Below are positions 43,960 through 56,859 of a stretch of DNA of 64,000 nucleotides, one piece after another. The number at the start of each line of letters is the position of its first letter. Position 1 is the stretch's first letter. The notes under the pieces are model-generated. The model was not told the origin of the DNA, did not search any database, and saw only the letters and a program-made list of their open reading frames with translations. Origin of the DNA: Dermanyssus gallinae (taxonomy: Eukaryota; Arthropoda; Arachnida; Mesostigmata; Dermanyssidae); contig QVRM01000443.1 of NCBI GenBank assembly GCA_003439945.1, positions 18,764-82,763 on the forward strand, written 5' to 3'. The position numbers and the translations under genes were made by a program.

Positions 43960-46604
43960 CTACATATTTGTGATGAGGATCGCTTAATGAAATTCCGATC
44001 AACAACGAGGTCACACCTGATACAGCTAGAGCAGCTGCGTCCTCAACGAAGCCTCGACACATCTCCTCAGGACAGAGGAGCATCAGCAAGACGCACGGAG
44101 CGCTAGAACATGACACTACCCCTGTGGGTGTCGAAGGACTGCCATGCATTTTTGCAAGGGATATCGGTGTTTGTGGGTTTGTCAAGCCCCATGCTAGTTA
44201 ATGCTAGCTGCTAGTGACGCAGGTGCCTCACACTTTGTCATGACCTTTAAAAATATTGATATTGAATTGAGCTGCTCTTGCTGAAGCGTTCTGCGGCCCT
44301 CGAGTGGTTGAGCCAGTAAGCCATTTTCTTTCTTAAATCATACTCTATTGTCCAATTATAAATAGTTTAATTTAGGATTATGATGTTCTACCTACATAGA
44401 CTGCGATCACTTGGGTCAGACTTGAGGTGTCCGTGTTCCTGTCCCTTCTACTGAGAAATTTATTTATTTTTAAAATGGTTGCCAAAGACCCACGGCGGAC
44501 ACTACGGTTCGTATTAATTATCTGCATAGATCTGTATTACCTTAGTGAACTTTTATGTTATGTATTATAAATACTGTGACTTCAGTGAGAGGTGAGACCC
44601 CTGTTGTCGCAGTTTGAAGAAAGACCCCAAAAATGCTGGCGGCCAACAACAATGTATAGGGATGTAGGTCACGAGATATTTGAATAAAGACCAGTCGTTT
44701 GCGTCCGTTGAGGAGCAGTATATAGACCAGGAAATATTCTGATGCGGAGATTATATTGATGCATTATCTAGTGTACCGTTGACAGTGTTTCTTTATTTTC
44801 TCGTTTGGGCTGTAACAGCTACCGCCCGATCATGCGCATAAGCCCTTGATCGGCTGTTTGAAAACGGAAGGGCCTGTTGTAAACATTATTCCACAAGATT
44901 AAACCTAGGATTAAGCGCCTAAAATATCAAGGTTAACGAGGTGGAAATAGAAGCCATTCTTGCGCGCCACGTAGTTGCTAAGTGGAGAGCTCTTATAAAT
45001 ATCTATAATACTCAAGTGCTTTGTTTACGGCGTTGGATATACCGTGAAGGTCGCATATTTTTATTGGGAAAGGGCTCATCCGAGGTCTTACCCGACTTCG
45101 GTATCAGGGTAGATTATTCTTCTAAAAGGGAGCTTGTGCGTAGTGGAGTTTTGGGTAAACGATGTTGTATGCTCTGTCTAGACGTAGCCTTACGCATTAT
45201 CTGCAAAAAAGACCGTCCTCCACAAGACACATCAATGCTGTTAAAATTTTTGGATTAACCAGTAAAGATACAGTGTTCTCCAAAATTACTGAACCCCGAG
45301 TTTAGAGTGCCAATTGGTCACAGATAGTGTACTGGTCTCTCAGCCGCTATTTAGAAACCAACAAATATCTGGGCGAATACCATCAACTCCGAAAGTTTAC
45401 TTGTTAACCGTGCGTTTCTCGCAACCCTTCGGACCAGGGACAATATATATGAGAACCAGAGCGCACCGCCACCGTTCAATGATAGCTCGTGTTTAGGTGT
45501 GTACTATGATGTCATGCGTTTATAACGCATTGCGTCAACAGACGAGCCGCAACGTAAGTACTGCTAAAAAATGAAAAAACATCTCGACACGCGGGTACAA
45601 CATCTTAAAATCAACTGAGAAAATATGACAAATTGTATAATAGATCTCAAAGATATGACGCAAAGATTAACAATGCGCCCGCTTTTGCGCAAAATCTGCG
45701 AGGTACCATAAACGGAAAACTTTTTATGTAATATTGCCTGATGCCTTGTCAACCAAATGCTAGTTACAAATAGTAGTAGTAGCAGTAGATTTGATTAAGC
45801 TTAATCATTCTTTGACCACCCTCTTTGGTGAGACACCTGTACTTCCATTTTTAGCCGGCATTGACAATAGCCGCTTCGGCATCTGCTTTACCTGATGTAA
45901 AAATATTTTAGATCCAAACCCGCAGAGTTCCGAAGGACAGCTAATGGCTTTGCCAATCCTGCATTTTTCGTTCCCACTGATCGCCCGGCTATCGAAACGA
46001 CCAGATATTGTCGCTATTTGGTGGGCGTACCTTGCTGTGATACAATTACGGTGTCCAATCTTTACTGTTGACGCGAGAACTCAATTCAACAGCGTGCGAT
46101 GTCTACGGTGCTTACCGGGCCAACACTCAGACCGCTTTCTCTAATATCACTCGCGGTACATTTTGCAAATGTATATATATATAAATTTCCGGAAATATTG
46201 TATAAGCGCAAGCGGTTGTGTACAGGCACATACAAACTTTACTCGACTTTCAGTTAACTGAGCTCGGTATATATATATATATATAGAGATAGAGAGAGAG
46301 AGAGTAACAAACACTATTAAATAATTAACTAAGCGTTATCAGCTATGCTCTTACGAATGTGCAACCAGGCTCCGGCTAGCAGTAAAGCGCCATAAATGTT
46401 TAGATAGCTTCTGTCGGAAAAATTCGACCGGTAACCACAACAAGGTCCTTGCATACGTTGCAAATTGTCTTCTCGTTCACAGGTCCGGGCCCGCCCAGTG
46501 TGTCGAATGTGAACGGATGAAAGTACAACAGAATTTTTTCGATATTTAATTGCCTCAGTTGCGTTACGGCATAGCTGGCCTGTCGAGCGCTGTGGCTGGC
46601 TTGT

Positions 46605-46637
<33 letters not shown>

Positions 46638-47300
46638 TGTATAACGTTACCAAGCAACGTTTAGAAACGTATGCATGTATAGATAGACATGCTACCAAAC
46701 ATGGTTAGTCATGTGATCAATCAATAGTTTGTTGTATTTAAAACATGATATAGCCATCAGAAAAATGGTGTCACTACAATATTTTAAATCAAAGAAACAA
46801 CCGCAGTCCGTTTGCTTATAATTATCTTCAAAATTGGCAAATCAATAATGATTTGTGAATGTTAATGAACGGCTGAAACGAGTAGATGCATATACATTTA
46901 CAGCTATATAGTCGGCGGAGAGTCTGCGGCTCTCGTTTCTCCCGCAGATGTACTTTGTTAATTTAACGTTTGTTAGCGTCAGTAGTAACCGTTTAGTATA
47001 TTTTAGCAAAAAAAATCTTAAGACAGTAATTAAGTATTCAAATAGTTAACGGCATACGTTTTTTGATAGTCGAAACATGATTGACATTTTAAATTTGATA
47101 GTATCCTGAACCAGTACGAGTTGCTGCAACAAGGTGGACAGGCGTCCTATAAATGGAACACCGGATGCTTAAAATTTAGCGACCGCTTGTTGTTACCTTG
47201 GGACCCTGTCTCTACACTAAACGCTTAAACTGCGAAAGTCAAGGTCAAACACATAGTTTCGCTGTCGAACTACCGCGTATACGCCCTTCTTTTGTCTATT
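43960..47300. other. Long non-coding interval
   Basis: No gene recognised. It holds a 105-codon open stretch at 44941-45258 of unknown nature. (TA)n(GA)n lies at about 46268-46304 and (TA)n at about 46604-46638. Confidence 0.45.
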
Positions 47301-47304
47301 GTAT

Positions 47305-47373
47305 TTATATATATATATATATATATATATAATACCCCGTTTGTGCAAATGTATATATATATATATATATATA
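47305..47373. repeat. Two (TA)n tracts
   Basis: About 47306-47330 and about 47350-47373, separated by ATACCCCGTTTGTGCAAATG. Confidence 0.85.
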
Positions 47374-47668
47374 TGTTCATATATTCATTCAAATCTATGT
47401 GCATGTATGTACATACAAAATGTAATCAATTTTTATGACACAGCAGTACTTGATTGCGTTTATAAACAAACAGCAGAACACACGTATCAGGTAAAAATTA
47501 TGTATGTAAAAAAATGTGAAAATTAAAATATATATATATACACGTGTTGACTGAGGTGGTTAACTCATACGGTTTTCATTTACTGAACTGCGCAAGAAGA
47601 TTCATAAGGCATGCAGAACTAAACGCATTCATCACAGATCTCAATATATATATATATATATATATATA

Positions 47669-47865
47669 CCGAGCAAGATGGCTTAGTGGCAAAGCATTTG
47701 CCCTGCATTCGGGAGGACTGGGTTCGAGACCGAGACCGGCCACTCTTAAATTGGTTTGCATGGTTTCTAATTTAGACAAGGTAAATGCCAGGGTGGATTA
47801 AAATGAGCCATGACATGAAAAAACCGTACACGGGCAATAGCCTTACGAAAAATCTTAAAAAGAAA
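47669..47865 (+). repeat. tRNA-derived SINE, family B, copy 3
   Basis: The best family B copy. It starts CCGAGCAAGATGGCTTAGTG (A box TGGCTTAGTGG), B box GGGTTCGAGACC, then CTCTTAAATTGGTTTGCATG, and ends near GAAAAATCTTAAAAAGAAAA. It is flanked by (TA)n on the left (about 47642-47668) and ATATATATA on the right, so it appears to have landed in a TA repeat. Confidence 0.8.
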
Positions 47866-48420
47866 ATATATATATAAATATATATCCATCTGTAAAATAT
47901 CCCTTTTCAAAGGTTTTGGCATTTCTCTGTCTAAGTGACGATAAGAGACCGTATGGCATCGCGTTTATTATAGTATCGTGCTGAAAATTTGACAAGGCAT
48001 GTCACAGTATCCTGCAGCTTTGCTTGAAGCACAGCGCTTCTCCCACTCGCTGCTGTGTTTACCCAAAGTGTAGCGCCGTGACATCTTGGTGGCTCGCAGC
48101 ATATGGCGAAGCGTAAAAGACGCGCAACTATCCGAAGATTGCAACTCGATACAATTTCGAACCATTTGCGAGAAAAACGCGGTACATAAATATATATACC
48201 TTAAATTTTTGTTGAGGTACTTTCTAAGTAAATTAGGAAGGAACAACATCTTTTTGTTCTCAAAGCGCAATAAGTTAGCGGGATGTTAAGTTGCGCTTCT
48301 ACTAAATTAATCGTCTTCATATTACTAAATCGTCTATTGAATGATATAATATTCGCTTGGGCGGCAGCGGGTATGTTGTACAATTTGACTTGTGTTATTT
48401 AGTCTAGTTTTCTCGACGGT

Positions 48421-48500
48421 CATTGTGGCAGCATGGCCGCTTACAATCAGCGGTATGGTTTTGTATCGATTCAAAATGAGCGTCGCTCAATGAAAACTCA
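48421..48500 (-). repeat. SINE-like repeat D, fragment
   Basis: Matches 17232-17340 (GTGGCAGCATGGCCGCT, GCGGTATGG, AATGAGCGTCGCTCA). Confidence 0.5.
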
Positions 48501-48766
48501 ACAACAGAAGGCGACACCCCGATAGATGACAACCATCACAAGCACGAAAGACCGCTAAACCACGCCGTCCTACGCCTATCAATACACTTGTCTAACAGAT
48601 CGATCAAAATGAAAAAGGGCAAAACAAAAAGAACACAATTTGAATTTGCAGACAACGTAGATAAAAATTGTGTGTCTACTAGTAACGTTTAGTAACAAAA
48701 TATGACCATAATAGGACGCATAATAGAATTCAAACGTACGGTTGCACGTCATTATATCATGAAGTA

Positions 48767-48805
<39 letters not shown>

Positions 48806-49131
48806 TTTATATTTTTAGCCTTTTTAACCGTCTTCTCCGGACGGCAAATTTATTTAAGTTCAATAACTCTTCATTGAGCTTGAAATTTCCATTATTACAT
48901 AAATTCAAACAATTATAACTATTCAAGTAATTTTGCAGAAAATGCTATATATATATATATATACTTTTTTTAAGATATGGACAATGTCGGGCTCGCCGCA
49001 AGACAGCCGTAGTTACCGATTAAAACTCCGGGTTTTCGATGTTCTGAAAACCGCAGCCTCTCTTAAAATTTACTCCAGACCTCTCAGATCTTCGGTTAAT
49101 AGTACTATGGGTAGGTAGGAGCGGTGGGTGC
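48501..49131. other. Non-coding, (TA)n tracts
   Basis: (TA)n at about 48770-48796, followed by a T-run, and at about 48944-48962. No gene recognised. Confidence 0.5.
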
Positions 49132-50970
49132 CTACCGGAGCAATCGGCCGAGGTCACCCGCGGGAAAGGTTCCCCCTTGATTAGAACCATTCAGTTCCGC
49201 GTATCTATGCTCTTTAATGCCGTCAACTTCCATGACGGGGACCCTTACAGGCGTATTCGGGCAAATCGCCTTTTTTCCTTGAGGACTTCTTTTGCTGTTT
49301 GAGCCCCAACTTCCCAGCCGGCAGTCGTTTCGCAGATGAATTGAATCCTTTATGCTAGTGCTCGGCATGTTTGGAGGAGGATTTCTCATGTTTGGGTTGC
49401 TGTTTCGCTACCAGCGGTTCGCCACTTTGCTCAACCATAATGCCCTTGCTTGCTCTACGGCATGGCAAACGAACGTCGTGTGGAACGCGTCGTCTAGTGC
49501 GCCTTGTGTGCAGTGGGTGCAGCTCCCCTATTGGGTAACTACGTTGAAATCGTCCAGGTAGGCATGGAAATATCCATGTACAGTTACGACTTGGGTCATA
49601 AAGAAGTCCCTCCCGGGCGATCCATCCACTTTTTGATGTCCGGGATTAGATCCCGGACCTTAGTTCCGGGCTCTTCCTTCCGCAATTTTGTCTATTCTCG
49701 TTGCCACTCGGAAACCACAGCTTCGCGCTCCGTTTCATTTGAGCGCTGCAATCCGTTTTCCAACAATCCGCGCCGTTCCTTAAATACGATATACCACGGA
49801 GGAGTTCCGGCCAGGACCAGGGCAGCAGCTGTACTTACTGTCGTACTAACCAAATTCCTGAGTGCTTGCTTCTTCCTAAGGGTTTCTAGGATGACTTTCT
49901 ATGGGAGACTGTTAAACGCATTTCTCACGTCCAGGAAGATCGCAGCTATAAGCTGGCGCGTCCTTCGTGTAGAACTGTGTAGCAGTTCTGCCTTCGCCAC
50001 GAATCTGTGTATTGCTGTGGGATGGATCTATTTTTTCGGAACCTATGTTGAGTCGCTGACAATAGTCCGAACTCTTCAGCAAATATTTGAGCCGTTCCTC
50101 GATAGTTCTCTCGAAGGCCTTGGCAAGCGTGTTAATAAAACATATTGGCCTGTAGCTCTCGGTTACTTTCGGGATCAGCACTACTCCGCAGCCTTCCATG
50201 AAGACAGGAGTTTCCTTTCCGAAGAATCGTAGTGTTCACGCCAGCAACGACAGCAGGGAATTCTTTAAAAAGGACTCTGACGGCCTTCGCCGGGATACCA
50301 TCTGGTCCTGGGGACTTACCTATCCTGATGCGATCGACCGCCCTCAAAAAATCTTCATGGTAAGGGAAAAGCTACTTTAGGGCGTCCTTTCGTTCTGGTT
50401 CCGGCATATCCAGCTTTGGTGTCGTCTTCATTTGGCCTCGTACCATCTTGAATGGTCGGCCCCAAGGATTGTCGTTGATCTCTGCCAGGAAGTTCTTCCA
50501 GCGTTATCTCTTACTGTTAGCGATTGCTCGTTTCAGTCTCGCCGCACACTGCCTGTGTACAATAAGAGTATCACGTCCCGTAGGGGCATATACTGACACG
50601 TGACTGCTGTTTGCAAACCTGGTGTGGTTTGAGTTCTTCGCTCGAGACAGTATTAATGAATGCACTTGGTGCAAATAAAGCGGTGGTAGTGCGACATGGG
50701 AAATTGCTTCCTGCGCCAAGTGCTGTAAACCGCGTTAGCGTTAAAAAAAAATAAGAGTATTACCCGTGGGTCTCCCACTTGCTCTCTCATGCTTTAGGCG
50801 TCTTCGAGCCTTCATGAGTTCTTTTCGGCGGGTCTTGATTTCGTCGTTCCATCAATATTTTGGCTCAGGCTTTAAGCAGTATACGATGGAGATCCTCTGG
50901 CGTCGTCGGTGTGCCACCTTCTCGGATCGCCTTTTTAACCTTTCGAAGGTGTTCAGAGAAGATTCCTAAA
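49132..50970 (-). mobile_element. R1-like non-LTR retrotransposon (pseudogene)
   Basis: On the minus strand from high to low coordinates: a divergent linker (about 50970-50770), KRAIANSKR (50520), W-NFLAEINDNPWGRPFKMV (about 50490-50430), RIGKSPGPDGIPAKAVRVL (about 50330-50270), ESYRPICFINTLAKAFE (about 50170-50110), then a C-terminal RDLIPDIKKWIARE and VTVHGYFHAYLDDF (about 49660-49550). A C-C-H-C finger with CTHC and FHTTFVC follows (about 49510-49460). The catalytic palm between about 50050 and 49700 is largely lost or frameshifted. Confidence 0.75.
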
Positions 50971-52580
50971 AAAGCTCTGTAGAAGATGTGATATCGAGCC
51001 GAATGCTGTTAACCTTCCGTCGCTGTCGATTTTACTGAAGAAAAACGACGCGCGTGCGCTAGCGCAACTTGCAAGTGCTGATCTTATTGACCGTTTTTTC
51101 AGTGTGACAATGAACAATCGTAGAAGTCAAGTAATGTTTTTACCAAAATGTATTGCAAAACTCGAAACAATCAATATATGTTCGCCTGTTCGTAGTAGCC
51201 AGAGAATCGCAAAACAAGGCGGCTTCGTGGGCGTCATAGCCTACCTAGTCTCCTTTTCCACCCTTGATTCGGCAAATAAAGGCGCTTTCTATTCTATTCT
51301 AAAGTGCTTTTTGCAACACTTCAGCGCTCTTGATTCTGAAGCATGTGCGTCTCGGCGGCGGAGTTGTCACGGTCAGTGTGTCCTTGATAGTCGAGAATTC
51401 AATGCACTGATAGTCACTGAGATTGGCCTTGCCCGCCAGGACCCTTCAACCGAAGACTGCTCCCGCCTTATCCTCACTGCATATTGTCAGGTTGGCGTGC
51501 GAATCCTGTGTGATGCCGTGCCTTACTTCGTTGGAGCGTTGGTTTGTTACCGTCACGGAGTACCTGGACGCGGCTACTGCGCCATACTTTCCTGGCCTCT
51601 AGTGTGCTCGATTGCAGGTTCGATCCCGAGCGTTGGACTCTAAAAGATGGACTTAAACAAAAGAGTACGCAATGTCACAACAAACAAACCAGTTAAAATC
51701 TGAATATGCCAGCTTTGAGGTGGCGTAGTGAGACATCTAGGGACGCGAAAAAAATGTCAGACGTAGTTGACGGAGAAGGGAAACAGGCAGTTGGCTGTTC
51801 CGTCCAATTGGCGCGGTAGAGCGTGCGACAACATCGTGGCATTCCCATTACAATGTTCGACGATTGAGAAGCAGCGAGGCATTATTAGAGATCTTACTGT
51901 AGAAGGTAGTGCCGATATTTATCAGATTATTTAAGACAGCTCAGAAGACGCTAAGCAAACTGCAAAGGGAACTGCGCTTAGGGCTAGCACTTCAACATCT
52001 GTTCCAGTATCATGAAGACCTCGTTTTTGGGGGCAAAGCGTCACCGGCGACAGGAGTGGGTGCCACTACTTTGAGCCAGAGGCAGCGCTGAACAGCATAC
52101 AATAAACGCATGCGTCGTCACCTCCCTTAAACATTTAAAGGCGCTCTAACTTGAACGACAAACTGAAGGACATAGTGAATGACTGACTCTTGTCATAGCC
52201 GCAATCATTCTGGGAATAGGGAAGCTCGTTCCCAGAATTGATTCCCCATTTCCTATGAAACAGTGGGATAGTTGTGCTCAGGCCTCTGGTGATTATTTTT
52301 TAATACATCCTTCAACGTATTTGTAGTTGATCAATTAATCACGATACGTAGAGTGTCATTTCGTACCTGTTTACGTAAACCCACGTTGTATTTCTAGTGC
52401 TTGAACATGTCCGGAGTGTATATGTAACACGTAATCAGATACAAAAAATGGTATGCTTTAGGTGGCACACTTGTATTCTTTGCATGGATCATTTCACTCT
52501 GTCACAAGGATTTACTGCTACAAAAGGCCCACATAAAGTGCAGTCTTTCCGAAAGTTCTACCTAAAGCAAAAAGCGTGAA
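50971..52580. other. No recognised gene
   Basis: Contains a 179-codon open stretch (51104-51643) of no recognisable family. Its end overlaps a B-box-like GGTTCGATCCC at about 51617-51627 that may be a SINE relic. Confidence 0.35.
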
Positions 52581-52584
52581 AAAG

Positions 52585-52612
52585 CATATATATATTATAT
52601 ATATATATATAT
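52585..52612. repeat. (TA)n microsatellite
   Basis: Imperfect TA repeat just before the hairpin at 52629. Confidence 0.8.
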
Positions 52613-52628
52613 ATACATACACGGAAAA

Positions 52629-52677
52629 TAGGTGATTACTTCAGAGGACTTTCCACGGTCTCTGAAGTAATCACCTA
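52629..52677. repeat. Perfect hairpin, 18-base stem, 13-base loop
   Basis: TAGGTGATTACTTCAGAG at 52629-52646 pairs exactly with 52660-52677; the loop is GACTTTCCACGGT. No gene overlaps it. It may be a foldback element or a structured RNA precursor. Confidence 0.9.
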
Positions 52678-52679
52678 AG

Positions 52680-54480
52680 ATGTCGAGCCGAATACTCACA
52701 CACACCGGAGAGAGTCCGATAGTGATTGATTGGAAATAGATGTATATCAGGTAGAACGCGCAGTGAAGCGTTCTCTCCGAAACGTAATATTTGGCCGAGT
52801 TGTGTAATCGTGTGCTCGATTGCTGTTATGGCCGCAGCATTTGTTCGCTTCATTTCTATCAGCCGTGGCGCGCCAAAGATGGCTAGAATTGAAAAAAGGT
52901 GCGTGATCGGCAGCGAATTGCTGCGTTGTGCAGTACGTACATAGTTGTACAAAGGTTACCACGAATTGGCGAACTGCTACACGTCCTGCTGTCTTCTGCT
53001 GAGGGCACGCAAAACGTGACCAATCATGGCGAACGTGGCTCGGAATAAATGGAAATGCTCTGCTAACTATCTGGTCGACAAGTAGCACCAGCCCTTGATG
53101 CTATTTCTACCTAGTGGTGCAGCTATATCGCATTGTTGGAACTCGAAGCAGATGGCAAACTTAATATACAATCTGTAAGTGCTTCTGGAACTCCGCCATT
53201 GTGCTCCCCGTTATAACAACTGAGGAAGATTACTTACCGTCAACAGCTGAGAAAGATTACAACCTGCGTCTCAAATTGAATTAGCGGTATTTTCAGCATT
53301 CGTCGTAGATTATATCTAGGCCCTTCTGCAGCGTCGAGCTCAGCAACGGTCTAAGAGGGGCATGGATGCATACCAAATACTCGCCATAAATACTAACGGG
53401 TCGTTATTTACTTTTTTTCAACCTCACATGTATATGAGCCTGAAGCTTTGGAATGGAAACGCGTTTAGGCCTTCAAGGTGACGTGGAACGCCAGTAAGCT
53501 GCAACTTACTTACTGGGTCCCCCCTCAGAGAGTTCTCGTTGAGAGAGAATCCTCGCAGCTGTGTTTCCTCGCAAATCTACAACTTCTTGGCAAGCAGTTG
53601 AATAGCAAGCGTCTGATACTGTACTAGATATTGAGTGAGTGGATTGAAGTTTAAACTCACACCGGTTGCTGTTTGTTATGTCGAAGTAGAGAAACCCTTC
53701 CTACGGTTTAGGCATGCATTTTGAATTCAAGTCAACACTTATAATGAATTATCTGACTGAATCTTCAAGAGAATACAGTGAGCACCTGTAGGATGGTGCA
53801 AAGGAAATCAACGACTACAACTCAATGACAAACTTCCTACATTGTAGGTTGGTGTTTACAATATTTCCCTATCTTCATCCGTCGTCCGACCGCTGGCCGC
53901 CCGGCTTCTGATATTGTCAGTTTGGGCCAGCTGTCTCAGAGCGAAGCTTCGACGACGACGCCTGTACTCTGGCGTAGCAGTTGAATACGCCAGATTGAGC
54001 GATGCTTACCGCTAGACTTTTTAGGGGAGAAAACCTATTTAGAAAAAGGGTATGTTTGTAGAACTTCTTGAGAAGCTAGTTAGGACCCGTCGTCCAGCAG
54101 CCTGAGAAGGTCCCCCTGGCCACCACATCGCCTCCTACCGATCAGCGATCATCATTGTCCCCAAATCCCATCGCGCATCATCTGCTCAGCAAGAAAATAA
54201 TTGACAACTATTATGGAAATTGAGGTCGATTGCGGTAACATGATACATTAATAAAGCGCTAACATGATTTCCGTCACCATCGAGATCATTAACACCACAC
54301 CTCTCATATGAGTTACTCTCATCGTTGTCATGGTCGCCATAGTGAAAGTACGTGAGACTAAAAATCGTCATATGATCTAAAACAAATGAACTCAATTGAC
54401 TAATTAAAACAAACGAATTCAACAACGAACTTCTGTAGTTTTACGAGCCCCTTCTCTCCGCATCTCCGTTCTCTTATTAT
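52680..54480. other. No recognised content
   Basis: About 1.8 kb without a supportable gene or repeat family. Confidence 0.45.
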
Positions 54481-54483
54481 TCC

Positions 54484-54510
54484 CCTGTTGTTGTTGTGTT
54501 ATTGTTGCTA

Positions 54511-54546
<36 letters not shown>

Positions 54547-54603
54547 TTGGTGCTGCTGTTATTGTTGTTGTTGTTGTTGTTGCTGCTGCTGCAGTTGTTG
54601 TTA
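54484..54603. repeat. (GTT/GCT)n trinucleotide repeat
   Basis: About 120 bp of imperfect GTT and GCT triplets. Read on either strand it gives poly-amino-acid frames of no coding value. Confidence 0.85.
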
Positions 54604-54604
54604 T

Positions 54605-55066
54605 CACGATCGACTTGTCGATAACGGTCGGCCATGTATAATCAGCTAGCTGGTGTTGTTAAGTCGTCAACGACGAAAACACTCGTTAGTACATCCATAT
54701 ATGCATGAATGCGAACTACATACACACGTATGTATGCGCCCATATATTACACGCAACCACCCACCCACCCGCCATACGGTCGTCACTCACCGCCACCACC
54801 CAATCGGTCACCTACATACACAAAGGCGAGCACACACACCTGCACACCGGGGACACACCCACCTATCATCTGGCTGCTGTTTGGGCGTTTCACTAGGGTC
54901 GTCGTTGGTGTTGTTGTGCCGGTGGTTCTGGTGATCGTCGATTGAAGTTGGGCCGTTATCTAACAAGCTTCTCCCACGTTTGCAGGAATACATACTGACA
55001 GTGCCGACCGATACGTATACTCGTTCGTACAGTGTACGCGTTTTCTGGTCTAGCACATGAATGGCA
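54605..55066. other. No recognised content
   Basis: Several overlapping His/Thr/Pro-rich frames caused by CAC/ACC-rich sequence; none has coding support. Confidence 0.4.
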
Positions 55067-55152
55067 GGCGGCAGCAGCAATAGCGACAGCAGCAGCAAAA
55101 ACCACAACAGCCGCAACAACAACAGCAACAACAACAACAGCAACAACAACAG
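55067..55152. repeat. (CAR/CAA)n trinucleotide repeat
   Basis: CAGCAGCAATAGCGACAGCA followed by CAACAACAA units; a second short CAG tract is at about 55282-55310. Confidence 0.85.
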
Positions 55153-55997
55153 AAGCACTATGCTTTCTTGCACGTTGACTGCCTCGTTTGCTTGAAGAGC
55201 TTAAAGATCAGTTACAGAATAACCGTTAACTACACTGTCTTTGGGGCGGCAGTCGACCCGTGGGAACAGATAGCATGATACCTGCAGCAGCGGCAGCAGC
55301 AGCAGCAACAGAATCAATCATTCTTTCTAATCTGGATGAGAGAATAGCAGTGGTATTTAACGATTTTCAGGAGGCCGGCTTCGTTGAACGCAGGACCGCT
55401 GGTGGTGCTGACAACCGTTAACGATGTGCAGTGGCGGTTGTCAGTGTAACGGTTGTCGCCGCCATCTTGAAGTTGGGGGTGCGGAGGGGCACCATGCATG
55501 AGTGGGGGCATAGTGCACAGGGGCCCATCGTGGCCCCAGAAGCTCATTCTGATGTGGCGGTCGTTCCTTCATCGTTCGGGTGTTTCCGTTGCCTTGGTGC
55601 GGTGGACTGGACTCAATCGTGGCCGTTAACTGATCTGAACTATGCTGGGCTAGGCTGAAATGAACTGAACTGGGTTAGGCTGGACTTGATCATACAACAT
55701 GCATTACATAGACAGAAGTAAGGCGGGCGACAGGTGAGCGGAACGCTGATAGATTGGCAACCTCGTAAGCAGCGAGCGGCGGCTGCTTCACCGTGAGCAT
55801 GTAGATAGATCTACTGTATTTTTGGACAGCTTATCTGCCTTTCTTCTCTCTCTATAACTAACTATTTCTCTGTCTCTCTCTTTCTGTCATTTTACCTTCA
55901 TTTCTCGTTCGTTCAAACAGATCCAACGAGTGTCCGCCCACCCCAGAACAAGCTGAGCAACATGATTGATATACAACAGAGAGAACAATATTTTACA

Positions 55998-56078
55998 ACA
56001 ACAACAACAACAACAATGATGATGATAATAATAACAACGACAGCAACAACAACAAAAACAACAACAACAACAATACAA
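55998..56078. repeat. (CAA)n/(GAT)n trinucleotide repeat
   Basis: CAACAACAA, then GATGATGATAATAATAA, then more CAACAAC units, immediately before the first copy of a duplicated segment. Confidence 0.85.
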
Positions 56079-56089
56079 CAAAACCGTCC

Positions 56090-56380
56090 GGTTTGTGCTA
56101 CTTCCTCTACTACGAGTCAGCTTGATAACGTCAACCTGACACTTACATGCACTTACAAGGGCACGTCTTTAAAGTCAAATAATCGCACAGTCTCGTCTAC
56201 AAGAGTAATATACGTGCGCCTCTAAAGTTATATTATCTAGAGTTGAAAGCATTTGAACTTGAGACAAAAATAGTTACATGATGCATTTGGGATGGTGATT
56301 CGTAATGTTCTTTACATGTGGAGTATATAACAGCAAGCCATCTGCAGACTAATGAACGACTTCCAGTGGAAAGGCAGTAT
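56090..56380 (+). repeat. Tandemly duplicated exon-like segment, copy 1
   Basis: Shares with 56860-57215 a coding-like start (LTLTCTYKG versus LYLRCDYTG) and a nucleotide block ATTTGGGATGG through CCAGTGG (56285-56375 against 57123-57213). Not assigned to any family. Here the frame ends at 56223. Confidence 0.45.
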
Positions 56381-56420
56381 ATGAAAAAATGCACCGCCGA
56401 CGTGCGCAATGATGACAACA

Positions 56421-56604
56421 AAAAAAATCGTTTCGGAACTGACTCTCAGCCAAGATTTAACGTCCATGGGACTGCTTTTCGCATTGCTTCATAGAGGGAC
56501 CCCCATAAATACAAATGTGCAACGGTGGGGCTCGAACCCGCGCACCTATGTGTCTCCTCCGGTCGCAAAGGCGCAGACGCATGCCACCACGCTACCGGGC
56601 TCGA
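56421..56604 (-). repeat. tRNA-derived SINE, family A, copy 3
   Basis: On the minus strand: A box TAGCGTGGTGGCATGCG, B box GGGTTCGAGCCCC, shared body, ending AGTTCCGAAACG and a T-run. The A box is closest to the tRNA consensus. It lies between the two copies of the duplicated segment. Confidence 0.8.
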
Positions 56605-56859
56605 CGATGACGACAAAGAACTTGCCTATATCTGTGACTGGGATTGTTAAATAATCGAGAAAAAAAGGTTCTTCAAGATAAGATTTCAATTTAATAAAAC
56701 ATACGGACATGTTCGTTCATATTCGATTGTTCTAAGTACTTAGATGAAGATATAATTGCTCCCTCGGCAATATATAATATGGATTGGTACATCGCACGAA
56801 TGAAACAAAATGCGTTTTATCCATGTACGAATAAGGCGACTCCCACACTATCTCTTTTC

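Noticed and set aside
43940..44185. 81-codon minus-strand frame
   Set aside because: No recognisable motif and no neighbouring support.
51104..51643. 179-codon open frame
   Set aside because: No family recognised. Its 3' end contains a pol III B-box-like sequence, suggesting repeat-derived DNA. Kept only as an unassigned stretch.
54653..54945. His/Thr/Pro-rich overlapping frames
   Set aside because: All three plus frames are open over CAC/ACC-rich DNA; this is low complexity, not coding evidence.
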